A stretch of 64,000 bases of DNA, from the NCBI RefSeq assembly GCF_014646155.1, contig NZ_BMMX01000016.1, positions 57,159 through 121,158 on the forward strand, in the 5' to 3' direction. The notes under the pieces are model-generated. The model searched no databases and was not told the DNA's origin. It saw only the letters and a list, made by a program, of their open reading frames with translations. Both the position numbers and the translations under genes were made by a program. Every line of letters begins with the position of its first letter. The stretch's first letter is position 1. This document shows, one piece after another, positions 42,931 to 51,745 of the stretch. Origin of the DNA: Mangrovihabitans endophyticus. GTDB taxonomy: Bacteria; Actinomycetota; Actinomycetes; Mycobacteriales; Micromonosporaceae.

Positions 42931-43902
42931 TCAGGCGGCGGCCCGGCCCAGCCGGTCGCGGATCGCCAGCCAGTCCTCGCCGTCCGGCGGCCGGCGCACC
43001 AGAATGCGGTCCACCCCGGCGTCGTCCAGCCGGTGCAGCGCCGCGTACAGGTCGGCGGCGTACTCACGCGGGTCGGCGGACAGCACTTCCGCCACCTGCG
43101 GGCCACCGCCCCGCGGGCTCTGCGCGTCCGCCTCGTGGCCCTCGTAGGTGAGCACACCGCCGGCCGCCGCCGCGGGGAACTCGTCCACCAGCTCGACCTT
43201 CGCCCGCGGCGCGTAGTGCCGTCGGCTCATGCCCGGCGACGGCCGCTGTGAGCCGTCCGCCACAGTGGTGTCCGGCACCGTGATCGGTCCGGCCACGGCG
43301 CGCAGCGCCCGCAGGCTCAGCGCGCCGGGGCGCAACAGCCGGGGCGCCGCTTCGGTCAGGTCCAGCACGGTGGACTCGATGCCGTACGCACACGGGCCGC
43401 CGTCCAGCACCAACGGCACCTCCGGCAGGCTCTGCACGACATGCCGGGCGGTGGTCGGCGAGATGCCCTCGGAGCGGTTCGCGCTCGGCGCGGCCAGGGG
43501 CAGGCCGCAGGCGTCCAGCAACTGCAACGCCACCTCGTGCGCCGGCACCCGGATCGCGATGGTGTCCGCCGGCGTGCGGCCCACGTCGTTGAGCCCCGGC
43601 GACCGGCGCACCACGAGGGTCAGCGGGCCGGGCCAGAACCGCTCGGCCAACTCGTCGGCCGCCGCGGGCCAGATGGCCGCCAGGTCCCGCGCGGCGGCCA
43701 CGCTCGGCACGTGCACGATCAGCGGGTTCCAGGTGGGCCGGTTCTTCAGCCGGTACACCTGCTCGACCGCCGACCGCGAGAAGGCGTGCGCGCCCAGCCC
43801 GTACACCGTCTCGGTGGGAAACGCGCACACCGACCCGGCGCGGAGCGTGTCCGCCGCCCGCCGCAGGCCCGGCCGGTCCGGGCGGACCACCTCCGCGGTC
43901 AC
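42931..43902 (-). CDS. L-threonylcarbamoyladenylate synthase, long (Sua5) form
   Basis: A 323-residue YrdC-fold enzyme with the extra C-terminal Sua5 domain. It makes threonylcarbamoyl-AMP for the t6A37 modification of ANN-decoding tRNAs. PTETVYGLGAHAF and KNRPTWNPLIVHV are the ATP/Thr-binding motifs, SANRSEGISPTTA and the linker SPGMSRRHYAP lead into the Sua5 domain. The GTG start overlaps the phosphatase stop as GTGA. A second, shorter paralogue lies two genes upstream in the same operon. Confidence 0.92.
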   Translation of the reverse strand: MTAEVVRPDRPGLRRAADTLRAGSVCAFPTETVYGLGAHAFSRSAVEQVYRLKNRPTWNPLIVHVPSVAAARDLAAIWPAAADELAERFWPGPLTLVVRRSPGLNDVGRTPADTIAIRVPAHEVALQLLDACGLPLAAPSANRSEGISPTTARHVVQSLPEVPLVLDGGPCAYGIESTVLDLTEAAPRLLRPGALSLRALRAVAGPITVPDTTVADGSQRPSPGMSRRHYAPRAKVELVDEFPAAAAGGVLTYEGHEADAQSPRGGGPQVAEVLSADPREYAADLYAALHRLDDAGVDRILVRRPPDGEDWLAIRDRLGRAAA

Positions 43903-44525
43903 CGCTTCGCAACCGGCAGCAGCACGTCCACCAGCGCGTACATCGACTCCTCGATGTCGTCGGCGATGCGCGCGAACGTCTGGTCGCCGCGCCCCCACGG
44001 ATCGTCCAGGTCGTCGTCGCGGGTCGCCGGGATCTTGGCACGGCACCGGTCCGCGGCCTCGATCACCGCGGTGGCCCGCGCGGCGAACACCTCCGGCCCG
44101 ACGCCGGCCGGCGGCAACGCGCCGGTGTCCATCCGGCCCAGCAGCCGACTGAGATGCCCGGTCACGAACGTATGCCCGAGCGCCTCGGGCAGCAGCGCGG
44201 CGACGTAGTCCAGTTGATCCGCGGTGGCGGTGAGGATGAGATCGGCGTCCGCCAGGTGCGCGCCGGTCAGCTTGCGAGCGGTGAATCCGGCGACGCTGCC
44301 GCCGCGCAACTGGATCTGGCGGGCGGCCGGCGGGTTCATCTCCTCACCCTGGTGCCAGCCGCCGGTGCCCGCGCTGGAACTGCGCAGCAATGTCTCTGGC
44401 GACGCGGCGACGTCCAGCTTGCCCAGCCGCTGGCGGGCGACGAGCATGAGCAGCCGCTCGGCCATCGGCGACCGGCAGATGTTGCCCATGCAGACATGCA
44501 GCACGCGGATCGGGGGCATGCTCAT
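43899..44525 (-). CDS. Low-molecular-weight protein tyrosine phosphatase
   Basis: A 208-residue LMW-PTP. The P-loop VCMGNICRSP (CX5R) is near the N-terminus and the general-acid Asp region DLDDPWGRGDQTF follows near 170. Such proteins sit in this operon in Streptomyces and mycobacteria (PtpA/Wzb type), often linked to glycopolymer tyrosine-kinase control; the arsenate reductase fold is related. Both ends overlap TsaC/Sua5 genes by 4 bp. Confidence 0.9.
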   Translation of the reverse strand: MSMPPIRVLHVCMGNICRSPMAERLLMLVARQRLGKLDVAASPETLLRSSSAGTGGWHQGEEMNPPAARQIQLRGGSVAGFTARKLTGAHLADADLILTATADQLDYVAALLPEALGHTFVTGHLSRLLGRMDTGALPPAGVGPEVFAARATAVIEAADRCRAKIPATRDDDLDDPWGRGDQTFARIADDIEESMYALVDVLLPVAKR

Positions 44526-45166
44526 GCCTCGGCGGCCAGGATGTCCGGCACCACATCGCGCAGTTTCGCGAACGGTATCGCGCCCTCGCGCAGCACCCGC
44601 GGCACGTCGCCGGTCATGTCGACCACCGTCGACGGGGCGGGATCCACCGCGGCGCCCGCTTCGAGATAGATGCGCACCGCGTACTCCAACTGGTCGCGCG
44701 CCTGCTCGGCGGTGACCGGCGCCGGCTGCCCGAGCTTGTTGGCGGTGGTGACCGCCATCGGCCCCACCTCGCGCAGCACCTCCAGGGCCACCGGGTGCAT
44801 CGGCATGCGGATGCCCACCCGGCCGCCGGTGTCCCCCAGGTCCCATTGCAGGCTGGGCGAATGCTCCACCATCAGGGTCAGCGCACCCGGCCAGAACGCG
44901 TCGGCCAGTTCCCGTGCCGCCTTGGGCAGCGAATAGACCAGGCCGTCCAGGGTGTGCCGGGAGCCGATCAGCACCGGCGGCGGCACCCGGCGGTCCACCG
45001 AACGGGCGCTGTGCAGCGCGCTGACCGCATGCGGGGTGAAGGCGTCCGCCCCCACGCCGTAAACCGTGTCGGTGGGCATCACCACGAGCTCGCCGCTCTT
45101 GGCCGCGTCCACGGCAGCGGCGATGCCGCGGTCACGGTCGGCCACGGTCCGGCAGTCGTAGAGCAT
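44522..45166 (-). CDS. L-threonylcarbamoyladenylate synthase, short (TsaC) form
   Basis: A 214-residue YrdC-domain-only enzyme. MPTDTVYGVGADAF, PPPVLIGSR, ANKLGQPAPVTA and STVVDMTGDVPRVLREG are the family motifs. This is the copy expected directly after prmC in actinobacteria. GTG 45169 and ATG 45166 are adjacent alternative starts. It overlaps the phosphatase gene as ATGA. Confidence 0.92.
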   Translation of the reverse strand: MLYDCRTVADRDRGIAAAVDAAKSGELVVMPTDTVYGVGADAFTPHAVSALHSARSVDRRVPPPVLIGSRHTLDGLVYSLPKAARELADAFWPGALTLMVEHSPSLQWDLGDTGGRVGIRMPMHPVALEVLREVGPMAVTTANKLGQPAPVTAEQARDQLEYAVRIYLEAGAAVDPAPSTVVDMTGDVPRVLREGAIPFAKLRDVVPDILAAEA

Positions 45167-45204
45167 CACGCGGATCAGTCTGCCATGGCGTGCGTCACGG
45201 ATCG

Positions 45205-46077
45205 TCAGGTGCGGCGGGCCGTCGTGAACCGCGGCCGCCCGGCCAGGTCGTCGTGCGCGGTCACCGCGGTGAACCGGCCGTCGGCGCGGATCAGGTCCGG
45301 GACTTGCGTGCCGTGCCGGTCGTCGTGCTCGATGCCGACCACCCCGCCGGGCCGCAGCAGGACCGCGGCCAGCGCCACCACCGGGCGGATCACCACCAGC
45401 CCGTCGGCGCCGCCGAACACCGCGGCGTGCGGGTCGTGGTCAGCGACCTCGACCGGCACCGCGGTCCCCTCCGGCACGTACGGCGGGTTGCACAACAGCA
45501 CGTCCACGGCGCCGCGCAGCCCGGCGAGCAGATCCGGATCGGTGACGTCACCGGCCACCACCTCCACCGCCGAACCGGCCGCGTTGCGCCGCAGGTACGC
45601 CAGCGCGGCCGGGTCCCGTTCCACCGCGAGCACCCGGCCCGGCGCGGCCTCGTCGGCCACCGCCAGCGCGATCGCCCCGGAACCGCTGCACAGGTCCACC
45701 ACCGTGGCACCCGGCCGGATCCGCTCGATGCCCCAGCCGGCCAGCAACTCGGTCTCCGGCCGCGGCACGAACACCCCGCGGCCGACCGCCAGATCCCGAT
45801 GCCGGAACGCGGCCGAGCCCAGCAGGTGTTGCAACGGCACCCGCCGGGCGCGACGGGCCACCAGCTCGCGGAACCGGCGCAGCTCGTCGCCGCGCATCGT
45901 GTCGATCAGCGGCAGCCTGCCCCGGTTCACCCCCAGGACGTACGCGGCCAGCAGTTCCGCGTCCACTCGTGGCGACGCCACCCCCACCGTGGCCAGGTCC
46001 GTTGTGGCCCGTGCCAGAGTTTCCGCCAATCTGGCTCGTTCCGGCCCGGCCGAGGGTTCTTCGTCGACGCAGTCCAC
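45205..46077 (-). CDS. prmC: Peptide chain release factor N5-glutamine methyltransferase
   Basis: A 290-residue PrmC/HemK that methylates the Gln of the GGQ motif in release factors. SAM is bound at VVDLCSGSG (126-134) and catalysis uses N197-P-P-Y200. The N-terminal helical domain is present. Start is GTG 46077. In other genomes it follows prfA directly; here a GGDEF gene is inserted divergently between them. Confidence 0.94.
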   Translation of the reverse strand: MDCVDEEPSAGPERARLAETLARATTDLATVGVASPRVDAELLAAYVLGVNRGRLPLIDTMRGDELRRFRELVARRARRVPLQHLLGSAAFRHRDLAVGRGVFVPRPETELLAGWGIERIRPGATVVDLCSGSGAIALAVADEAAPGRVLAVERDPAALAYLRRNAAGSAVEVVAGDVTDPDLLAGLRGAVDVLLCNPPYVPEGTAVPVEVADHDPHAAVFGGADGLVVIRPVVALAAVLLRPGGVVGIEHDDRHGTQVPDLIRADGRFTAVTAHDDLAGRPRFTTARRT

Positions 46078-46156
46078 GGCATAATCATGAAACGTCGTGT
46101 TCGATGGTGGCCGGCCGGGTCGCCGAGCGACATTGCACTGCCGTGGGAGGCGCCTG

Positions 46157-47665
46157 TTGAGTTGGCTGGACCAGCTCGCGGATCACGTCCAAGAGCTGCG
46201 GCAGGCGGGCGACCTGCAGCAGAACGGCCGGTCCGCGGAGGCACTGCCGATGCTGGATCGTGTGCTGGCCGATACGGCCGACCCGCTCACCCGGGCTTAC
46301 GCACTCATCCAGCGTTTCGGCGCGCTGATCAATCTTGGCCGTGCCGCCGAGTTCGCCTCCGCCATGACCGTGGCGGCGAATGCCGTCCGTGAGGTGCCGG
46401 ATCCCTATCTGCGCGGGCAGATGCACGCCTTCGCCGCCCTCGGCGCGCACCTGCAGGGTCAACTCGACCGCGGCGTGACGCATCTGGTGCAGGCGTCGCG
46501 GGCGCTGGCCGCGGTGCCGCAGGGCGATTCGGAGACCGCGTGGGGCTGGCACGACCTCGCCATGGCGTACTCGTACCTGGGCTTTCACGGCCATGCCCTG
46601 ACCGCCATCGAGCAGGCTCGCCAGGTGGGCGCCGCATCGGCCCTGGCGCCGGAGGTGTTCGCGGCGCCGGGCATCCGGCTGCGCAACGCCGTGTCGCTGG
46701 ATCATCAGGGTGACACCGACGGGTGCCTGCGCGTGCTCCGGGACATCGACGCGGAGCTGTCGCGCTACGTCGCCACCGGCTCGGACACCCGGTTGCGGCC
46801 GCACAGCCGGGCGGTGTACGGATACGCGTTGGCGCGGCGGGCGGCGCTCGGCGAGCGGACCGAGTCGAACGCCTCCGACTGGCTCTCCGACGGCGGCGAC
46901 AGCGTGCGCACCCGGGATCTGCGGCACCTCGGCGGGGTGTGCCTGGCCATCGCCGCCAAGCGCCCGGCCGACGCGCTCGCCCGGCTGGATGCGGTGCCGG
47001 TCTCCCCGGATGTGCTGGGCGCGGCCGAACCGGCCCGGTTGCGCAGCATCTGCCACTCCTCGGCCGGCGACCACGAGTCCGCGCACACCGCCGACCGGTA
47101 CGCGTTCCGGCTGGCCGCGCAGCGCATCGACCGCCTGCGCGACGGCTATCTGGACGGGGTGGCCGCCCGCTTGGACGCACACGAGTCGCACCAGCGGGAC
47201 GCGAGCCGCTACGGCGATGAGACGCTCAGCGATCCGCTCACCGGCCTGCCCAACCGACGGCAACTGGAGCGGTACGTGACGGCCATGCTGGCCCGCGGGG
47301 AACGTGCCGCGGTCGGCGTCTGCGACCTGGTCGGGTTCACCGCGGTGAACGCCCGCCACGGCCGGCACTGCGGCGACCTGGTGTTGCAGCGCATCGCCGG
47401 GGTGCTGAGCCGGGTGATGCGGCGCGGCGACTTCGTCGCCCGGTTCGCCGGCGACGAGTTCGTGGTGGTGCTGCCCGGCGCCGGCCCGACCCAGGCGGCC
47501 GAGGTGTCCCGGCGCATCTGCGCCGCCGCGGCGGCGGAGAACTGGCAGTCGCTGGTGCCCGGCACTCCCATCGGGGTGGCCGCGGGCTGGTCCGAGGTCG
47601 GCGTGAACGGGCGCACCCTGAGCGCTGCCCTGGCCGCCGCGGCGGCCAGCCGCACCCCCGCCTGA
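46157..47665 (+). CDS. GGDEF protein with helical-repeat N-terminus
   Basis: A 502-residue soluble protein. Residues 1-340 look like alpha-helical TPR-type repeats; a short coiled coil leads into a GGDEF domain from about 355 (LSDPLTGLPNRRQLERYV), with the first metal Asp in VCDLVGFTAVN and the signature AGDEF at 431-435, a form that can be active. It should make cyclic di-GMP if catalytic. TTG 46157 is chosen because GGGAGG (46145-46150) precedes it by 6 nt. It lies between prfA and prmC on the opposite strand. Confidence 0.85.
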   Translation: MSWLDQLADHVQELRQAGDLQQNGRSAEALPMLDRVLADTADPLTRAYALIQRFGALINLGRAAEFASAMTVAANAVREVPDPYLRGQMHAFAALGAHLQGQLDRGVTHLVQASRALAAVPQGDSETAWGWHDLAMAYSYLGFHGHALTAIEQARQVGAASALAPEVFAAPGIRLRNAVSLDHQGDTDGCLRVLRDIDAELSRYVATGSDTRLRPHSRAVYGYALARRAALGERTESNASDWLSDGGDSVRTRDLRHLGGVCLAIAAKRPADALARLDAVPVSPDVLGAAEPARLRSICHSSAGDHESAHTADRYAFRLAAQRIDRLRDGYLDGVAARLDAHESHQRDASRYGDETLSDPLTGLPNRRQLERYVTAMLARGERAAVGVCDLVGFTAVNARHGRHCGDLVLQRIAGVLSRVMRRGDFVARFAGDEFVVVLPGAGPTQAAEVSRRICAAAAAENWQSLVPGTPIGVAAGWSEVGVNGRTLSAALAAAAASRTPA

Positions 47666-47683
47666 CCGGGCCGGCACGCACCT

Positions 47684-47748
47684 GCCGGGGAACCGGCTGG
47701 GCACGCAGCGGCCGGGGAACCGGCTGGGCACGCAGCGGCCGGGGCGCG
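47684..47748. repeat. 27-bp tandem repeat, ~2.4 copies
   Basis: GCCGGGGAACCGGCTGGGCACGCAGCG-type units begin at 47684 and 47711 with a partial third at 47738. They lie between the convergent GGDEF and prfA genes, where a terminator would be expected; each unit holds a short CCGG-centred hairpin. Confidence 0.8.
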
Positions 47749-47758
47749 CGGGACCGCG

Positions 47759-48847
47759 TCAGGCGCGCCGCAGCTCCGCGTCGCCGGCCAGCCGGGCTTC
47801 CCGGTCCGCCTGAGCCAGCGCGTCCAGCACCGCGTTCATGTCCCCGCCGAGCACCAGGTCCAGGTTGTAGGCGGTGTAGCCGATGCGGTGGTCGGTGATC
47901 CGGTTCTGCGGGAAGTTGTACGTGCGGATCCGCTCCGAGCGGTCCACCGTACGCACCTGGGCCTTGCGCGCGTCCGCCGCTGCGGCGTCTGCCTGCTCCT
48001 GCGCCGCCGCCAGCAGCCGGGCGCGCAGGATGCGCATCGCCTGCTCCCGGTTCTGTAGCTGGCTCTTCTCGTTCTGGCAGCTCACCACGATGCCGGTGGG
48101 CAGGTGGGTGATGCGCACGGCGGAGTCGGTGGTGTTGACCGACTGGCCGCCCGGCCCGGACGAGCGGAACACGTCGACCCGGATGTCGCCCGGGTCGACC
48201 TCCACATCGATGTCCTCGGCCTCGGGCAGCACCAGCACGCCCGCCGCCGAGGTGTGGATGCGGCCCTGCGACTCGGTGACCGGCACCCGCTGAACGCGGT
48301 GCACGCCGCCTTCCCACTTGAGCCGGGACCAGACGCCGTGCCCGCCCTCCGGGATGCCCTTGGTCTTCACCGCGAACGAGATGTCCTTGACGCCTCCCAG
48401 GTCGGAGTCCTGTGCGTCGATCACTTCGACGATCCAGCCGCGGCTCTCCGCGTACCGGCTGTACATCCGCAGCAGATCCCCGGCGAACAGGGCGGACTCC
48501 TGGCCGCCCTCCCCCGCCTTGATCTCCATGATCACGTCCTTGGCGTCGTGCGGATCCTGCGGGATCAGCATCTCGCCGAGTCGCTCTTCCAACGGACGCA
48601 CGGACGCGGCCACCGATTCCACCTCGGCGGCGAACGACGGATCCTCCGCGGCCAGTTCCTTCGCCGCGGCCAAGTCCGCGCGGGCCGCCTCCAGTTCGCT
48701 GTGCGCGGCGTGCAGCGGCGCCAGCTCGGCGAAGCGGCGCCCGACGCGCCGCGCGAGCGCCTGGTCGGCGTGCAGGGACGGGTCCTCCATGCGCTTCTCC
48801 AGCGCGGCGTACTCGTCCAGCAGGGCAGCCAGCCGGTCATTGCTCAC
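47759..48847 (-). CDS. prfA: Peptide chain release factor 1
   Basis: A 362-residue RF1 that ends translation at UAA and UAG. The stop-codon discriminator is PVT (189-191) in QRVPVTESQGRIHTS, and the catalytic GGQ is at 233-235 in SSGPGGQSVNTT. Start is GTG 48847. It follows rpmE with a strong hairpin and a 19-bp duplication between, so read-through or a separate promoter is needed. Confidence 0.95.
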   Translation of the reverse strand: MSNDRLAALLDEYAALEKRMEDPSLHADQALARRVGRRFAELAPLHAAHSELEAARADLAAAKELAAEDPSFAAEVESVAASVRPLEERLGEMLIPQDPHDAKDVIMEIKAGEGGQESALFAGDLLRMYSRYAESRGWIVEVIDAQDSDLGGVKDISFAVKTKGIPEGGHGVWSRLKWEGGVHRVQRVPVTESQGRIHTSAAGVLVLPEAEDIDVEVDPGDIRVDVFRSSGPGGQSVNTTDSAVRITHLPTGIVVSCQNEKSQLQNREQAMRILRARLLAAAQEQADAAAADARKAQVRTVDRSERIRTYNFPQNRITDHRIGYTAYNLDLVLGGDMNAVLDALAQADREARLAGDAELRRA

Positions 48848-48866
48848 AGTTCGTCTCCCGACTCTT

Positions 48867-48904
48867 GGTCCCGGCGTACGAAGGTGGTCCCGGCGTACGA
48901 AGGT
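48867..48904. repeat. 19-bp direct duplication
   Basis: GGTCCCGGCGTACGAAGGT is present twice in tandem, 20 bp upstream of the prfA start. It may duplicate a regulatory site or be slippage. Confidence 0.75.
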
Positions 48905-48933
48905 TCGCGGCATAGGAGCTTCCCGGCACGGCA

Positions 48934-48967
48934 ACGGCGCCCGATCCGTATCCGGATCGGGCGCCGT
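48934..48967 (-). terminator. 34-bp hairpin after rpmE
   Basis: A perfect 15-bp stem (ACGGCGCCCGATCCG and its complement) with a TATC loop, 8 bp after the rpmE stop. It is the strongest conventional terminator in the window. Confidence 0.75.
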
Positions 48968-48975
48968 CGGGGTAG

Positions 48976-49200
48976 CTACTTCTTCTTGCCGGCGTTGACC
49001 TTCGCGTACTTCGCCTGGAACTTGGCGACCCGACCGGCGGTGTCCAGCACGCGCTGCTTGCCGGTGTAGAACGGGTGGCAGGCGCTGCAGGTCTCGACGC
49101 GGATCTCGCCGTTCTTGGCGGTGCTGCGCGTGGTGAACGTGGCACCGCAGGAGCAGACGACCTCGGTGGTCTTGTACTCCGGGTGGATGTCGGGCTTCAT
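48976..49200 (-). CDS. rpmE: Large ribosomal subunit protein bL31 (zinc form)
   Basis: A 74-residue L31 with both CxxC-type pairs, VCSCG and CSACHPFYTGKQ, so it is the zinc-binding C+ form used when zinc is plentiful. Lys-rich C-terminus. It normally follows rho; here three genes intervene. It is divergent from the polynucleotide kinase gene across a 278-bp gap in which I see no other feature. Confidence 0.96.
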   Translation of the reverse strand: MKPDIHPEYKTTEVVCSCGATFTTRSTAKNGEIRVETCSACHPFYTGKQRVLDTAGRVAKFQAKYAKVNAGKKK

Positions 49201-49478
49201 GAGTCGCTCGGTCCTCTCGATGATCTGGTCGCCGGGTCGCCGTCGGCGCCGCGCCGCGTCCGCCGGGCAGGGCGGGTGACGGGGCTCGGGCGTGAACCGG
49301 AACCTTGCTGGCCGATGGACCAGTCTGCCATGTCAGGACTCCCGAACCGAAATCAGGAGGGCAGGTGCCGGTCCGGGGTAGGTAACGTGAACGACCCGCC
49401 CGGCATTCCCGGTCCGTTCGCGGTGTCCGGCGACGTCGGCGGGGACGGTTGCCGACCATGCCGGAATCCGGGGGCGCG

Positions 49479-49946
49479 ATGACCAGGCTGCTGATCACGC
49501 GGGGTCTGCCCGCAGCGGGCAAGACCACGTTTGCGCGGACGCTGCAGCCCACCGTGACCCGGGTCAACCGGGACGACCTGCGCCGCATGCTGCACGGCGC
49601 CCGGCTCTACACCCCGGATGCCGAGGCCCAGGTCACGCGGGCACAGCGGGCCTGCGTCGAGACGCTGCTGCGGTCACACACCGACGTGATCGTGGACGAC
49701 ACGAATCTGCCGGACGCCGCGGTGCGGGCCTGGGCCCGGCTGGCCGGCCGGCTGCGCGCCGGATTCGAGGTGCGCGACTTCACCGGCGTCGGGGTCGAGG
49801 AGTGCCTGCGCCGCGACGCGCACCGGCCGGAGGCGGACCGGGTCGGCGAGCGCGGAATCCGCCGCATGCACGATCTGTACCTCGCGGGGCGTAGCCTCCC
49901 GCTGCCGGTGCCGCCGATCGGGCCGGCGGAGGGAGGACTCGCGTGA
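49479..49946 (+). CDS. T4 Pnk-like polynucleotide 5'-kinase
   Basis: A 155-residue P-loop kinase. The P-loop GLPAAGKT is at 9-16, and VNRDDLRR (30-36) matches the T4 polynucleotide kinase general base and substrate Arg (D32 and R35 here). DDTNLP and the lid RRDAHRPEADRVGE follow. It lacks the T4 phosphatase domain. The stop overlaps the next gene as GTGA. ATG 49479 is preferred; starts at 49458 and 49449 would add residues ahead of the first strand. With the RNA ligase it forms a likely RNA end-repair pair. Confidence 0.8.
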   Translation: MTRLLITRGLPAAGKTTFARTLQPTVTRVNRDDLRRMLHGARLYTPDAEAQVTRAQRACVETLLRSHTDVIVDDTNLPDAAVRAWARLAGRLRAGFEVRDFTGVGVEECLRRDAHRPEADRVGERGIRRMHDLYLAGRSLPLPVPPIGPAEGGLA

Positions 49947-50557
49947 GGCACCCGCGGGCACCGCACCTGCCCGATTCGCCGGGTGCCGGGCCGGACGCCG
50001 CGGTGCAACGGGACCTGTCCTGGCTTGACGGCGAACTGGTGGTCACCGAGAAGCTGGACGGCCATGCCCTCATCTTCACCAGGGACGCCTTGGTGGTTCC
50101 CGACGAGGGCGGCGACCTGCGCCCATGGGATCTGCCGGCGAAGGCGTTGTGGGCGATGACCGCGCATCGGGTCCCGGACGACTGGCGGGTGTGCGGCGCG
50201 TCGATGTGGGCGCGGCACGGCATCGCCTACACCGACCTGCCCGGGGCGTTCATCGTGTTCGACATCTGGGACGAGACCGACACCCTGCTGGGCTGGGACG
50301 ACACCGTCGACTGGGCGCGGCGGCTGGAACTCCCGGTGGTCCCGGTGCTCTATCGCGGCGGCAGCATCTCCGAGGCGCGTAGGGCCTGGGCTCGCACGCG
50401 GGACGGGCGGTGTTCCGAGGGCTTCATCCTGCGGTCCGCGGGCCGGGTGAGCGCCGCCGACTTCGAGCATCGCGTGGTGCAGTGGGTGCGCGCCGGTCAC
50501 GTACCCGCCGGTGACCGGCGGATGCCCGACGACTTCGCGGTCAACGGCTTCGCGTGA
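49943..50557 (+). CDS. RNA ligase-family nucleotidyltransferase
   Basis: A 204-residue ATP-dependent RNA ligase-like protein. Motif I is TEKLDG with adenylated K37; FIVFDIWDE looks like motif IIIa and SEGFILR (E159) is motif IV. At the place of motif III, CGASMWARHG, the Glu usually found after CG is replaced by Ala, and the expected motif V Lys appears as Q180 in VVQWVR. So activity is uncertain. GTG start coupled to the kinase. Its 3' end overlaps the convergent NOS gene by 17 bp. Confidence 0.75.
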   Translation: MRHPRAPHLPDSPGAGPDAAVQRDLSWLDGELVVTEKLDGHALIFTRDALVVPDEGGDLRPWDLPAKALWAMTAHRVPDDWRVCGASMWARHGIAYTDLPGAFIVFDIWDETDTLLGWDDTVDWARRLELPVVPVLYRGGSISEARRAWARTRDGRCSEGFILRSAGRVSAADFEHRVVQWVRAGHVPAGDRRMPDDFAVNGFA

Positions 50558-51731
50558 CCGGGCACCCGCTTGCCGCCCGGCTGCCCTCGCGGGCCAGCGC
50601 CGTCGCCTCGTCGTCGAGGTAGAACGCCGGACGCAGGTCCTGCTCGGCGTAGTAACGGTGAAACACCGGCGTGAGCCCGCCCGAGATCGGCGGCACGATC
50701 CAGGTCCAGTCCGCCGGGACCGTACGTCCGGCGCGTTCCTCACTCCGCAGATGACGCAGGAAGCGGTGGGATTCGGTGTGATGGTCGGTCATCTTCACGC
50801 CGGCCTGTTCGAAGGACCACAGCACCGCACGGTTCAGCTCGACCGCCGCACGGTCGCGCCACAGCGTCGACTCCCGGCTGGTGTCCAGGCCCATCCGCTC
50901 GGCGACCACCGGCAGCATGTCGTACCGGTCGACGTCGGCGAAGTTGCGGGCGCCCAGCTCGGTGCCCATGTACCAGCCGTTGAACGGCGCCAGCGGATAG
51001 TGCACGCCGCCGATGGTCAGCCGCATGTTGGAGATCGCCGGTACGGCGTGCCAGCGCAGCCCCAGCTCGGCGAACCACCGGTACTCCGGATGACCCAGCG
51101 GCACCTCCAGCACGGCGTGCTCGGGCAGTTCGTAGAGCCGCAGGCCGTCGGACGGGGTCTCCACCGCCACCGGCAGCACATCGAACGCGTCGCCCTTGCC
51201 CCGCCAGCCGTACCCCTGCATCGCCGCGGTGAACGTCTCCTGCCGCGGGTCGCCGATGACCCGGCCCGCCGCGTCGCGATACCCGGCGTACCGGATCAGT
51301 TGCTCGTTCCACACCCGCGCGAACGGCTGGCCCGGGCGCGCCGCCGGGAACACGCTGACCACCGGCCGGATCGCCGCGCCCCGCGCACCGGCGGTTTCCA
51401 GATGGCGCACCAGCAGGGCGAAGATCTCATCGGCGGTACGCGCCCGGCGGCGGTCCAGCACGACGAGGCTGCGCCAGTACAGGCGGCCGATGCATCGGCT
51501 GGCGTTACGCCACGCCATCTTCGCCCCGTACGCCAATTCGTCGGTGCTGTGCGTGTAGGTGCCGGTGGCCGCGATCTGCGCACGGACCACCGCCAAGCGC
51601 GGCTCGACCGGCCCCAGACGGGGATTCTCCGCATAACACCGGCGCAGGAAGTCCTCCGCCTCTGCCGGATCCGCCGGTGCGCTCGGATCCCATGACGGTG
51701 TCGGGCAGTCCCGGTATCCGGGCACGGTCAT
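50541..51731 (-). CDS. nos: Bacterial nitric oxide synthase oxygenase
   Basis: A 396-residue NOS oxygenase domain without a reductase domain, as in other bacteria. The heme thiolate is C80 in AWRNASRCIGR; PVVSVFPA, MRLTIGGVHYPLAPFNGWYMGTELGARN with the Arg-binding Glu, and the pterin-side DWTWIVPPISGGLTPVFHRYY are all present. It makes NO from arginine via N-hydroxyarginine using host flavodoxin-type reductants. The ATG at 51731 has GGGGAGG at 7 nt. A perfect inverted repeat stands just upstream. Confidence 0.95.
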   Translation of the reverse strand: MTVPGYRDCPTPSWDPSAPADPAEAEDFLRRCYAENPRLGPVEPRLAVVRAQIAATGTYTHSTDELAYGAKMAWRNASRCIGRLYWRSLVVLDRRRARTADEIFALLVRHLETAGARGAAIRPVVSVFPAARPGQPFARVWNEQLIRYAGYRDAAGRVIGDPRQETFTAAMQGYGWRGKGDAFDVLPVAVETPSDGLRLYELPEHAVLEVPLGHPEYRWFAELGLRWHAVPAISNMRLTIGGVHYPLAPFNGWYMGTELGARNFADVDRYDMLPVVAERMGLDTSRESTLWRDRAAVELNRAVLWSFEQAGVKMTDHHTESHRFLRHLRSEERAGRTVPADWTWIVPPISGGLTPVFHRYYAEQDLRPAFYLDDEATALAREGSRAASGCPVTRSR

Positions 51732-51745
51732 CTGGCGCCTCCCCA

